Positions 18,430 to 26,124 of a DNA stretch of 64,000 bases are shown here, in pieces. The notes under the pieces were generated by a model. The model did not search any database. It saw only the letters and a list, made by a program, of their open reading frames with translations, and was not told the DNA's origin. The stretch covers positions 310,001 through 374,000 of the forward strand of contig CAVYYX010000015.1 in assembly GCA_963772825.1 (NCBI GenBank), given 5' to 3'. The DNA is from Desertimonas sp963772825. Lineage in GTDB: Bacteria; Actinomycetota; Acidimicrobiia; Acidimicrobiales; Ilumatobacteraceae. Made by a program: the position numbers and the translations under genes. Position 1 is the first letter of the stretch; every line of letters starts with the position of its first letter.

Positions 18430-18558
18430 TCAGGTGTGGGTTGACCGCCGGCGCCGACGGCCGCGCAGGACGTAACGATCGACGTAGACGCTGGTGGGGC
18501 GGCCAAGGAAGTACGCCGGCGACGTGCCGGGACGAGCTCGGGTTTCGGTGAAGTTCAT
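18430..18558 (-). CDS. Small basic protein (42 aa) with YFLGRP motif
   Basis: Short ORF with a good ribosome binding site (CGAGG 6-7 nt before the ATG). The product is MNFTETRARPGTSPAYFLG followed by RPTSVYVDRYVLRGRRRRR and a short tail. The xYFLGRPxxVY pattern followed by an Arg-rich end resembles small uncharacterised actinobacterial proteins as I recall them. It lies convergent to the acyl-CoA dehydrogenase and divergent from the gene at 18739. Function unknown. Confidence 0.5.
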   Translation of the reverse strand: MNFTETRARPGTSPAYFLGRPTSVYVDRYVLRGRRRRRSTHT

Positions 18559-18682
18559 GGCAATCCTCGTACTTGGGGGGAGTCCATCGTGCGGGACGGC
18601 GAGCGCTGAGGCTTGGAGAAGACGTCACTACGACGTGACGAAGTCGTGGATCGCAACGTGACAAGTGTCAACGGGAGGACGG

Positions 18683-18710
18683 TTGACGATCCTGCGGTGC
18701 GGGGTATCCG
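18683..18710 (+). promoter_or_regulatory. Possible promoter of the 18739 gene (TTGACG, 16 bp, TATCCG)
   Basis: A -35-like TTGACG at 18683-18688 and a -10-like TATCCG at 18705-18710, followed by a leader with AAGGAGG before the ATG. Palindromes TGACA-AG-TGTCA (18659-18670) and CGTCAC...GTGACG (18623-18640) just upstream could be operators. Weak evidence. Confidence 0.3.
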
Positions 18711-18738
18711 ACGGTTACGAACCAGCAAGGAGGACGAG

Positions 18739-18972
18739 ATGGCCGACCTGACCGCCAAGAAGCGTGAGAAGCTCCCCGCCAAGGACTTCGGGCTGCCCGA
18801 GAAGGCGCGGACGAAGGACGCCAAGAAGGAGTCCGGCAACTACCCGATGCCCGACAAGTCCCACGCCCGTAACGCCAAGGCGCGGGCCGCCCAGCAGCGG
18901 AAGGCGGGCAACCTCACGAAGACGGAGCAAGAGCGCATCGACCGCAAGGCCGACAAGGTCATCGACGACTGA
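18739..18972 (+). CDS. Small Lys-rich conserved protein (77 aa)
   Basis: Starts at an ATG with a strong AAGGAGG ribosome binding site about 5 nt upstream. The product, MADLTAKKREKLPAKDFGLP followed by YPMPDKSHARNAKARAAQQRKAGNLTK, belongs to a widespread family of small highly charged cytosolic proteins (K-R-x-x-L-P...F-x-L-P...Y-P-I-x-D-x-x-H-A-R-N-A). Its function is not established to my knowledge; homologues are often found near phage or stress genes. The unusually strong ribosome binding site suggests high expression. Confidence 0.7.
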   Translation: MADLTAKKREKLPAKDFGLPEKARTKDAKKESGNYPMPDKSHARNAKARAAQQRKAGNLTKTEQERIDRKADKVIDD

Positions 18973-18982
18973 TCGCGGCCGG

Positions 18983-20200
18983 TCAATGGATGCGGAGCGG
19001 CAGCGTACGCGGGCCGCGCACCTGACCGACACTCCACACGACACCGTCGCCGCTCGGGTCGGCGAGTTCGAACTCGGGAATGCGGGCGAGGAACTCTTCG
19101 ATGGCCACGCGCAGCTCGAGGCGGGCGAGGTTCGATCCGAGGCAGCGGTGGATGCCGAGGCCGAAGGCGGCGTGGCGGTTCTCAGCCCGGTCGATGATGA
19201 CGTCGTCGGGGCGCTCGAACGCCTCCGGGTCGCGATTCGCTGCCGGGAACGGGAGCAGGACCCACTCGCCGGCACGCATCCGGTGACCGTGGAAGTCATG
19301 ATCCTTGGCGACGAAGCGAGCCATCGTGACCGGGGCGTAGGCGCGCAGCAGCTCCTCGACGGCGGTCGGGATGAGGTCGGGCTCGGCGACCAACCTGCGT
19401 CGATCGTCGGGATGGGTTGCCAGGTGCCAGAGGCTCGAGCCGATCGCGCTCCAGGTCGTGTCGATGCCAGCGATCAGCAACAACACGACGCATCCGCGCA
19501 CGTGGGCACGAGCGAGCCGCTCGCCGAACAGCTCGACCCCCAGTAGGTAGGAGATCAGGTCGTCGGCCGGCTCGGCTTCGTGCTCCGAGATGCGGTCGTC
19601 GAGGTAGGCATCGAGCTCGTCGCTGAAGGCGACGCGCTGCTCCTGGGACACGTCGACCGCTTCCAGCGCATCGTGCACGAACTTGCGGAACAGGTCGCCG
19701 TCGTCCGGCGGGAGACCGAGCATCCGGGCGATGACGTCGACAGGAATGTGCTGGGCATAGCGCTCGGAGGCATCGATGACGCCGGCCCCAGCGGCGATCC
19801 CTCCGGCGAGATCGGCGCACAACGTGCGGATCTCGGGCTCCCAGCGCTCGATCGCCTTCGGCGAGAACGGCGGCAGGAGGATCCGCCGGGCGTGTTGATG
19901 GAACGGTGGATCGCTGGTGATCGGCGGAGCGCCGCCGATCGGTGCCTCCGGAAAGTCGTCCATCGTCCCCCGGCTGACGACCACGCCGCGGCTCGTGAAG
20001 TGCTCCGTGTCGTAGGCCACCTCCGAGACGTACCGATGGGTGAGCGGAACCCACATCCCGTGATAGCGATCGGAGTGAGCGATCGGGCAGCCGCCCTCGC
20101 GCACCGTGCGCCAGATCTCCGGCGCGTTGCGGTTGTACGCCGGGTCGGCGTGGTCGAGGTCGGTCGCCCAGTCGGCGACCGGCCCGAACGTCGACGTCAC
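18983..20200 (-). CDS. Cytochrome P450
   Basis: 405-residue bacterial class I P450. The I-helix (LLLIAGIDTTWSAIGSSLWHL) has the oxygen-activating A/G-G-x-D-T-T motif, the K-helix has EELLR (ExxR), and the heme loop is FGLGIHRCLGSNLAR with the axial Cys. The N-terminus lacks a membrane anchor, so it is cytosolic. The GTG start overlaps the stop of the ferredoxin gene by 4 bp (GTGA), so the pair is translationally coupled and the ferredoxin is the obvious electron donor. No reductase is adjacent. Substrate cannot be deduced. Confidence 0.92.
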   Translation of the reverse strand: MTSTFGPVADWATDLDHADPAYNRNAPEIWRTVREGGCPIAHSDRYHGMWVPLTHRYVSEVAYDTEHFTSRGVVVSRGTMDDFPEAPIGGAPPITSDPPFHQHARRILLPPFSPKAIERWEPEIRTLCADLAGGIAAGAGVIDASERYAQHIPVDVIARMLGLPPDDGDLFRKFVHDALEAVDVSQEQRVAFSDELDAYLDDRISEHEAEPADDLISYLLGVELFGERLARAHVRGCVVLLLIAGIDTTWSAIGSSLWHLATHPDDRRRLVAEPDLIPTAVEELLRAYAPVTMARFVAKDHDFHGHRMRAGEWVLLPFPAANRDPEAFERPDDVIIDRAENRHAAFGLGIHRCLGSNLARLELRVAIEEFLARIPEFELADPSGDGVVWSVGQVRGPRTLPLRIH

Positions 20201-20400
20201 GAGTCCTCCGTGTCGATGCTGATTGCGTACTCCGGGCAGTTGGCAACGGCCAAGCGGGCCTTCTCGGCCAGCTCGGGGGCGACGGCCCCGTCAGCGACCA
20301 CGACGGCCTGGCCGTAGTCGTCGACGTCGAACAACTCGGGAGCGATGGCGTAGCACCGGTTGTGTCCCTGGCACTTGTCGGCGTCGACGGCCACCCGCAT
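20197..20400 (-). CDS. 3Fe-4S-type ferredoxin, P450 partner
   Basis: 67-residue single-cluster ferredoxin: MRVAVDADKCQGHNRCYAIAPELFDVDDYG, ending in VANCPEYAISIDTED. The spacing C-x5-C plus a distal C-P, with His in place of the middle Cys, is typical of the [3Fe-4S] ferredoxins that serve actinobacterial P450s. It precedes and overlaps the P450 gene. The ATG at 20400 is supported by the TACAGT box 7 nt upstream. Confidence 0.88.
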   Translation of the reverse strand: MRVAVDADKCQGHNRCYAIAPELFDVDDYGQAVVVADGAVAPELAEKARLAVANCPEYAISIDTEDS

Positions 20401-20407
20401 CGCATCG

Positions 20408-20413
20408 ACTGTA
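20408..20413 (-). promoter_or_regulatory. Candidate leaderless -10 box (TACAGT) of the ferredoxin-P450 operon
   Basis: TANNNT box 7 nt before the ferredoxin ATG. Confidence 0.5.
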
Positions 20414-20462
20414 GGGACTTCACCGACGAGGGCCGATCGAGTTTCGCGGACACACTGGGGGC

Positions 20463-20879
20463 GTGAGCGGCGCATCGATCCAGGTGACGCGTTCTGTCGA
20501 GCTCCCGATCGCCGAGATCGAACTGCGCTTCTCGCGTTCGAGCGGGCCGGGTGGACAGCACGCCCAGAAGTCGTCGACGAGGGTCGAGGCGACGTTCGAC
20601 GTCGCCGCCTCGAGCGCCCTCAGCGAGGGCCAGAAGGCGAGAGTGGCCGCCCGCCTCGGCCCGATCGTTCGCGCCGTCGCCCAGGACGAGCGCAGCCAGT
20701 TGCGCAACCGGCAGCTCGCCGTCGAACGAGTCGTCGACGAGCTGCGCCGGGCCCTGCGCGTGGAACGTCCCCGTCGGGCGACGAAACCCACCAAGGCGTC
20801 ACAACAGCGCCGCCTCGATGCCAAGCGTCAGCGCACGGCGACCAAGCAGCAGCGCCGCCGACCCGATCGGGATCCATAA
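20463..20879 (+). CDS. arfB: ArfB/ICT1-like alternative ribosome-rescue hydrolase
   Basis: 138-residue class I release-factor-like protein. The N-terminal region has RFSRSSGPGGQHAQKSSTRVEATF, containing the catalytic GGQ motif, and the protein ends in a Lys/Arg-rich tail (SQQRRLDAKRQRTATKQQRRR) of the kind that enters the empty mRNA channel in ArfB. It lacks codon-recognition domains, which fits rescue of stalled ribosomes. Starts at GTG 20463, 62 bp from the divergent ferredoxin start. A palindromic repeat follows its stop codon immediately. Confidence 0.88.
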   Translation: MSGASIQVTRSVELPIAEIELRFSRSSGPGGQHAQKSSTRVEATFDVAASSALSEGQKARVAARLGPIVRAVAQDERSQLRNRQLAVERVVDELRRALRVERPRRATKPTKASQQRRLDAKRQRTATKQQRRRPDRDP

Positions 20880-20950
20880 CTGGGCGGCCTGACGCCCCGA
20901 ATCCGGACCGCAGGCCGCCCGGATCGAGAAGTGGACCGAAGGCCGCCCAG
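20880..20950. repeat. Palindromic repeat family C, copy 1
   Basis: Perfect 11-bp outer arms CTGGGCGGCCT and AGGCCGCCCAG, with internal CCGGACC/GGACCG motifs and an extra GGCCGCCC. A related element lies at 30301-30373. Here it separates arfB from mftD and may terminate arfB transcription. Confidence 0.65.
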
Positions 20951-20966
20951 AAGGAGAACGGGGCAA

Positions 20967-20972
20967 TAGCGT
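20967..20972 (+). promoter_or_regulatory. Candidate leaderless -10 box (TAGCGT) of mftD
   Basis: TANNNT box 8 nt before the mftD GTG, just downstream of the family C hairpin. Confidence 0.5.
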
Positions 20973-20980
20973 CGACCGGC

Positions 20981-22144
20981 GTGGACAAGTGGTTCGAGTC
21001 GGTGGCCGTCGCCCAGCGCCGGGCGCGGCGCGTGCTGCCCAAGGCGGTCTACGACGCCCTCGTCGCCGGCTCGGAGCGAGGCACCACGACGAGCGACAAC
21101 GTCGCCGCCTTCGCCGAACTCGGCTTCCTGCCGGTCGTCGTCGACCAGCCGGCCACGCGGGAGATGGCCACCTCGGTGATGGGTCAGGCGCTTTCGATGC
21201 CCGTGGTCATCTCGCCGACCGGGGTCCAAGCGGTGCACCCCGAAGGCGAGGTCGCCGTCGCCCGCGCCGCAGCATCACGAGGCATCGCCGTCGGGCTCAG
21301 CTCGTTTGCCAGCAGGCCGATCGAAGACGTCGTCGCGGCGAACCCCCAGACGTTCTTCCAGACGTACTGGTCGGGAGGGCGTGACGCCATCGTCGCCCGG
21401 CTCGACCGGGCCAAGGCGGCGGGGGCCGTCGGACTGATCCTGACGACCGACTGGTCGTTCTCCCACTCGCGGGATTGGGGCAGCCCGAAGATTCCCCAGC
21501 GCCTCGACCTGGCAACGATGATCCGCCAACTTCCCGGCGTGATCACCAAACCACGCTGGCTGGCGCGCTGGGCCCGCGCCGGGTGGCGCCCGCCGAGCCT
21601 CGGAGTACCGAACCTGGCCGCCCCGGGCTCCTCCGTGCCGACGTTCTTCGGGGCCTACGGGGAGTGGATGCAGACACCGCCGGCGACCTGGGATGACGTG
21701 GCCTGGATGGGCGAACAGTGGGGCGGTCCGCTGATGCTCAAGGGGGTGATGCGAACCGACGACGCCAAGCGGGCGGTCGACGCCGGGGTCACGGCGATCT
21801 CGGTGTCGAACCACGGAGGCAACAACGTCGATGGCTCCCCCGCCCCGATCCGTGTGCTCAACGACATCGCCGCGGCGGTCGGCGATCAGGTCGAGGTCGT
21901 GATGGATGGCGGGGTGCGACGGGGCAGCGACGTGGTCAAGGCCGTCGCCCTCGGGGCGCGTGCCGTGATGATCGGCCGCGCTGCGCTGTGGGGGCTTGCC
22001 GCCGCCGGGCAGTTCGGCGTCGAGAACGTCCTCGACGTGCTGCGCAACGGCATCGACTCGACGCTGCTCGGCATCGGCAAGGCGTCGATCGACGAGCTCT
22101 CCCCCGCCGACTTGCTGATCCCTCCGGGATTCTCACCCGGGTAG
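20981..22144 (+). CDS. mftD: Pre-mycofactocin synthase MftD (FMN alpha-hydroxy-acid dehydrogenase family)
   Basis: 387-residue FMN TIM-barrel protein. In mycofactocin synthesis MftD oxidatively deaminates the excised dipeptide to give the redox-active pre-mycofactocin. Visible features: an N-terminus with ARRVLPKAVYDALVAGSERGTT, a PVVISPTGVQAVHPEGEVA strand, VGLILTTDWS, the catalytic His region AISVSNHGGNNVDGSPAPIRVL, and DGGVRRGSDVVKAVALGARAVMIGR (FMN phosphate site). Assignment to MftD over lactate oxidase rests on the N-terminus and on the neighbouring mftE and mftF. GTG 20981 is chosen because the TAGCGT box lies 8 nt upstream. Confidence 0.85.
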   Translation: MDKWFESVAVAQRRARRVLPKAVYDALVAGSERGTTTSDNVAAFAELGFLPVVVDQPATREMATSVMGQALSMPVVISPTGVQAVHPEGEVAVARAAASRGIAVGLSSFASRPIEDVVAANPQTFFQTYWSGGRDAIVARLDRAKAAGAVGLILTTDWSFSHSRDWGSPKIPQRLDLATMIRQLPGVITKPRWLARWARAGWRPPSLGVPNLAAPGSSVPTFFGAYGEWMQTPPATWDDVAWMGEQWGGPLMLKGVMRTDDAKRAVDAGVTAISVSNHGGNNVDGSPAPIRVLNDIAAAVGDQVEVVMDGGVRRGSDVVKAVALGARAVMIGRAALWGLAAAGQFGVENVLDVLRNGIDSTLLGIGKASIDELSPADLLIPPGFSPG

Positions 22145-22157
22145 CGTCAACCGCCTG

Positions 22158-22918
22158 ATGAGCACTGCCTTGCTCGGAAACGTCTTCTCCGATCTCATCG
22201 GCTGGTTCGGCGACGTGATCACCGAGCTCACCGACTGGCTCGACGAGATCGCCGGCGAGTGGTGGTTCCTGCTCGTCATCTTGGGCATCGCCTTCTTCGA
22301 CTCGGTGATCCCGCTGGTCCCGAGCGAGACCGCCGTGATCATCGGCGGGGTGGCCGCCGGGCAGGGCGATCAGGCGCTCCCCCTCGTCATCCTGTGCGGT
22401 GCCGCCGGGGCGTTCCTCGGCGACAACTTCGCCTACCTGATCGGACGGCGCTTCAGCCCGGCGATCAACCGCCGAGCCGACGACGGCCGAAGACCGCCCA
22501 GCGCCTCGAGTGGGCGCGCTCGCAGATCCGCACGCGCGGCGGTCCGCTGCTGATCACGGCCAGGTTCATCCCCGGCGGGCGGACCGCCCTGACGGTCACG
22601 TCGGGGCTCACCCGCCAGCCTCACCCATGGTTCGCCCGATGGATCGCCCTCGCTGCGGTGATCTGGGCGACGTACGCGGCCGGTCTCGGCTACATCTTCG
22701 GGAACCGGTTCAAGGACAACCACACGGTGGCCTTCGTGTTGGCCTTCGGGTGCGCCCTGTCGATCACCCTGATCATCGAGCTCGTCCGTCACGTCCGCAA
22801 GGGCAAGGGACCCGCTGAGGTCGCCACCGAGGAGTTCGCCCGGGAATCCAGAGATGTCGTCGAGGACGCCTTCGACCGCGACGTCGAGGAGCCGGCCAGG
22901 AACACGGCCAGCGAGTGA
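22158..22918 (+). CDS. DedA/SNARE-associated family membrane protein (frameshifted)
   Basis: DedA-family proteins are polytopic flippases or transporters for lipid carriers. The first part reads EWWFLLVILGIAFFDSVIPLVPSETAVIIGGVAAG...LGDNFAYLIGRRF; after a missing base at about 22479-22486 the other frame continues RLEWARSQIRTRGGPLLITARFIPGGRTALTVTSGL and two more helices. The motifs P-S-E-x-x-x-x-x-G and R-F-x-P-G-x-R are family hallmarks. Restored length is about 253 residues. Its stop overlaps the mftE start (GTGA), so it is embedded in the mycofactocin operon, an unusual position for a DedA protein. Confidence 0.82.
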
Positions 22919-23601
22919 CGGCCACGACGCGGCTGGCCGATCTGGCCAGCTCGCAGCTGGCCGAACCTCGCCGCATCGTCGCGGTGCCGCTCGGCTCGTG
23001 CGAGCAGCACGGGGCGCACCTGCCGCTGGGCACCGACACGATCGTGGCGACGGCGCTTGCCGATCGGCTCGCCGCAGCTCGTCCGGGCGTGGTCGTCGCT
23101 CCGCCGATCGGCATCTCGGCCAGCGGCGAGCACGCCGGCTTCGCCGGCACGCTGTCGATCGGCACGGGCACCACCGCCAACCTCCTCGTCGAGATCGCCC
23201 GATCGGCGTCGTGGGCAGGCGGGATCGTCATCGTCAACGGCCACGGCGGCAACGCCGAGGCGGTCGCCCGAGCGGTCGACACGATCCGCCGGGAGGGGCG
23301 CAACGTGTTGGCGTGGTCGCCACAGATCCCCGACGGAGATGCTCACGCAGGGCGCACGGAAACGTCGCTGCTCCTCGCCATCGAGCCTGGCCTCGTCGAC
23401 CTTCGGAGCGCCAGACCCGGCGTGGTTCGTCCGCTCGCCGAGATCGCCCCCGATCTGCGCCGTCACGGAATGCTCGCGGTCAGCCCGAGCGGTGTGCTCG
23501 GGGATCCCACGGGTGCCACACTGGAGGAAGGCCGCGACCTTCTCGACACGCTGACCGGTGACCTCGTTGCCGCGGTCGACGACGCCCGCAACACCTGGTG
23601 A
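22915..23601 (+). CDS. mftE: Mycofactocin precursor peptidase MftE (creatininase family)
   Basis: 228-residue member of the creatininase family. MftE cleaves the C-terminal modified Val-Tyr dipeptide from the MftA precursor. The sequence has VPLGSCEQHGAHLPLGTDTIVA near residue 27 (metal-binding E-x-H and D), ISASGEHAGFAGTLSIGT, IVIVNGHGGNAEAV, and a later HAGRTETSLLLAI, which supply the metal and catalytic residues. Overlaps with the DedA gene before (GTGA) and mftF after (TGATG) imply tight coupling. The precursor gene mftA is not in this window. Confidence 0.88.
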   Translation: MTATTRLADLASSQLAEPRRIVAVPLGSCEQHGAHLPLGTDTIVATALADRLAAARPGVVVAPPIGISASGEHAGFAGTLSIGTGTTANLLVEIARSASWAGGIVIVNGHGGNAEAVARAVDTIRREGRNVLAWSPQIPDGDAHAGRTETSLLLAIEPGLVDLRSARPGVVRPLAEIAPDLRRHGMLAVSPSGVLGDPTGATLEEGRDLLDTLTGDLVAAVDDARNTW

Positions 23602-25062
23602 TGGAACCGACTCGCAACCCGCCGCCCCTCGACGTGGTCGACGATCGCGCCACCGAACTGGTGCGTCGCTATCGGCTCGACCCGTCCACGAGAGTCGTTG
23701 GCGACGACTCTTCAGCCGACGCAATGACCGTGATCGGCGGGTCGCCGCTGCGCCTGTTCCGGCTCACGCCCGCTGGCGGACAGCTGTTCGCGGCGATCGC
23801 CGCTGGCGATCCGATCGCTCCGTCGCGTCTCAGCGAGCAACTCCTCGACACCGGGGCGATCCACCCGCTGCAACCGGACGCGGTCTCCCCGACCGAATTC
23901 GTCCCGGCAGACATCACTGTCGTCGTGCCGACCCACGAGACCCCTCCTGCCCGGCTCTACGAGATCCTCAGTCACTGCCTCGACACGGCCGGCGTGATGT
24001 TCGTCGACGACGGCTCGGGGACTCCGTTGACGGGCGTACGCGGGGCAACCCTCGTCCGCCTCCGCCACAACTCCGGTCCCGCGGCGGCGCGCAACGCCGG
24101 GGCGCGCGCCGCCGAGACGCCGATCGTCGCCTTCGTCGACACGGACGTCGAGCTGTTCGACGGATGGCTCGACGGCCTGCTCTGGCACTTTGACGACCCG
24201 CGAGTCGGATTCGTCGCTCCGCGAGTTGCCAGCGGAGCCGCCGCCGAGAACGGTGATCGCCGCGTCGCCCGTTACGAGCAACGGCACTCGCCGCTCGATC
24301 TGGGTTCGGAGCCGGCGCGCATCGCCGCCGGGACACGGGTCAGCTACGTCCCCGCCGCGGCGTTGATCGTTCGCAAAGCTGCGCTCGACGAGGTCGGCGG
24401 CTTCGACACGTCATTGCGCTGCGGTGAAGATGTCGACGCCGTGTGGCGGCTGGCCGCCGCAGGCTGGCGCGGCCGCTACGAGCCGTCTGTGGTCGTCCAC
24501 CACCAGCCCCGCCGGACCTGGCGCCAGCTCGTGGCCCAACGACGCTCGTACGGGGAATCGGCGGCCGCCCTGGCGGCGCTGCACGGCGACGCCGTCGCTC
24601 CCGTGCGGATGAGCCCATGGACCCTCGGCGTGTGGGGTCTCGCCGCCTCCGGCCGGCCGTTGAGTGCTGCCGGATTGGCCAGCGCGACGGCGTTGGCCCT
24701 GATCCCCAAACTGCCCGGAGTCCCCGCCGGCGATTCGCTGCGTCTCGCCGGTGCCGGACATCTCGCCGCGGGCGGTGCCTTGGCGAGCGCCGTGCGACGG
24801 GTCTGGATGCCCCTCGTCGGCGTCGAGCGCGATGTGGTCGCGGCAGGCTCGCTGGGTCGCCGCTGCATCGATTCTCCAGGCGATCTTCCGCGGCGGACCA
24901 GCCCGCCTGCTCGACGACACGTCGTACAGCGTGGGTGTGTGGATGGGCGTGCTCGGACGGCGACGGCTCGCCCCGTTGCTGCCAGCGCTGACGTCATGGC
25001 CGCGTTCGGAAGACGTCGTCTCGCTGCTCGGGTTGGGTCGTCGGCGCGGGGCGCCGACTTGA
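23601..25062 (+). CDS. mftF: Mycofactocin glycosyltransferase MftF (frameshifted near C-terminus)
   Basis: GT2 family glycosyltransferase that adds glucose units to mycofactocin. N-terminal PqqD-like part with VIGGSPLRLFRLTPAGGQLF, then the GT-A fold: DITVVVPTHETP, MFVDDGSG, RHNSGPAAARNAGARAA, VAFVDTDVELFDGWLDGLL (D-x-D), GGFDTSLRCGEDVDAVWRLAAAGWRGRYEP and QLVAQRRSYGESAA. At about 24831-24845 the frame shifts by one surplus base; the last about 70 residues (WVAAASILQAIFRGGPARLLDDTSYSVGVW...) are read in the other frame to a TGA at 25062. That stop overlaps the TTG start of the racemase (TTGA). Restored length is about 486 residues. Confidence 0.85.
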
Positions 25063-26075
25063 CCCTGCGGCTCACCGTCGATACCGCTGCGTGGCGGGCC
25101 CACGTCGACCACGTCGCCACCTCCTATGCAGCCAGCCCGATCATCCCGGTGGTCAAGGGCAACGGCTACGGCTTCGGGCGCAGCGTGCTTGCCCGGGTGG
25201 CGGAGGACCTGATCGCCACCCGGCGACAGGTCGACACGGCGCCGATGATCGCCGTCGGTACCGTCCACGAACTGGCGGGTCTACCGTCGCGGCTTCGACC
25301 GGTCGTCCTCACGCCGCCTGGTGAAGCCAACGATCATCGGTGGCAGGCGGCGGCGCACCGCCCGATCATGACGATCGGCGATCCAGCCCACATCGCCGCG
25401 CTCGACGGCTGGCGCGGCGACGTGCTCGTCAAGCTCGCCTCGTCGATGCGCAGGTTCGGGGTCGCCCCGCGTGAGCTCGACGACTTCGAACGTCAGGCAC
25501 GGGTGGCCGGTCTCAACCTCGTCGGCCACAGCATTCACCTCCCGCTCGCCGGCGCCGACACCGAACGCGTCGCCGAGGTCGAGCGCTGGGTGACGGTGCT
25601 CGACAGCCGGCACACGGCAGCGGACACGACGACCGACGTGTGGGTGAGCCACCTCGGGCCAGATGCCCACACCGCGCTCTGTGCCCGGTTTCCCGGACGG
25701 CGCTTCCCGATTCGTCTGGGCACCAGTCTGTGGCATGGCGACAAGGAAACGCTTCGACTAGCGGCAGACGTCCTCGACGTGCACGCCGTGTCCGCCGGGA
25801 CGGTTGCCGGGTATCACGGCACGAGGGTGATCGCCGATGGCACCCTCGTGGTCGTCGGCGCCGGGTCGGCGCACGGCGTGTCGGTGCTCGACGACGGGCG
25901 AAGCCCCTTCCACTTCCAACGTCACCGCCTCGCACTGTTGGAACCACCGCACATGCACAGCTCGATGGTGTTCGTCCGCACCGGCGAGCCGTGCCCGGGC
26001 TTCGGCGACGCAGTCGACGTGCAGCGACCACTCACGATGGTGTCGGTCGACGAGCTGACCTGGCGGGAAGCATGA
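25059..26075 (+). CDS. Alanine racemase-like PLP enzyme
   Basis: 338-residue protein with the alanine-racemase N-terminal barrel: IIPVVKGNGYGFGR contains the PLP-binding Lys, followed by IAVGTVHELAGL, VKLASSMRRFGV and NLVGHSIHLPL. The C-terminal part has HGTRVIADGTLVVVGAGSAHG. It is shorter than a housekeeping Alr (about 370), so it may be a paralogue with another substrate. The TTG start overlaps the mftF stop by 4 bp; the corrected mftF frame is what makes this start convincing. Position in the operon suggests a role connected with mycofactocin or the envelope (inference). Confidence 0.78.
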   Translation: MTLRLTVDTAAWRAHVDHVATSYAASPIIPVVKGNGYGFGRSVLARVAEDLIATRRQVDTAPMIAVGTVHELAGLPSRLRPVVLTPPGEANDHRWQAAAHRPIMTIGDPAHIAALDGWRGDVLVKLASSMRRFGVAPRELDDFERQARVAGLNLVGHSIHLPLAGADTERVAEVERWVTVLDSRHTAADTTTDVWVSHLGPDAHTALCARFPGRRFPIRLGTSLWHGDKETLRLAADVLDVHAVSAGTVAGYHGTRVIADGTLVVVGAGSAHGVSVLDDGRSPFHFQRHRLALLEPPHMHSSMVFVRTGEPCPGFGDAVDVQRPLTMVSVDELTWREA

Positions 26076-26124
26076 CCGTCGCGATGGCCGTGGCGCTTCC
26101 CAGCATGCAAACTTGTGCGCTGAC

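Noticed and set aside
20463..20980. mftA or mftB hidden between arfB and mftD
   Set aside because: The 101-bp gap is occupied by a palindromic repeat and a promoter box; no IDGxCG coding sequence in any frame.
23601..26075. Single 825-residue glycosyltransferase-racemase fusion
   Set aside because: The uninterrupted frame passes through about 70 residues of meaningless Arg-rich sequence; the other frame restores the MftF C-terminus and a stop overlapping a TTG start.
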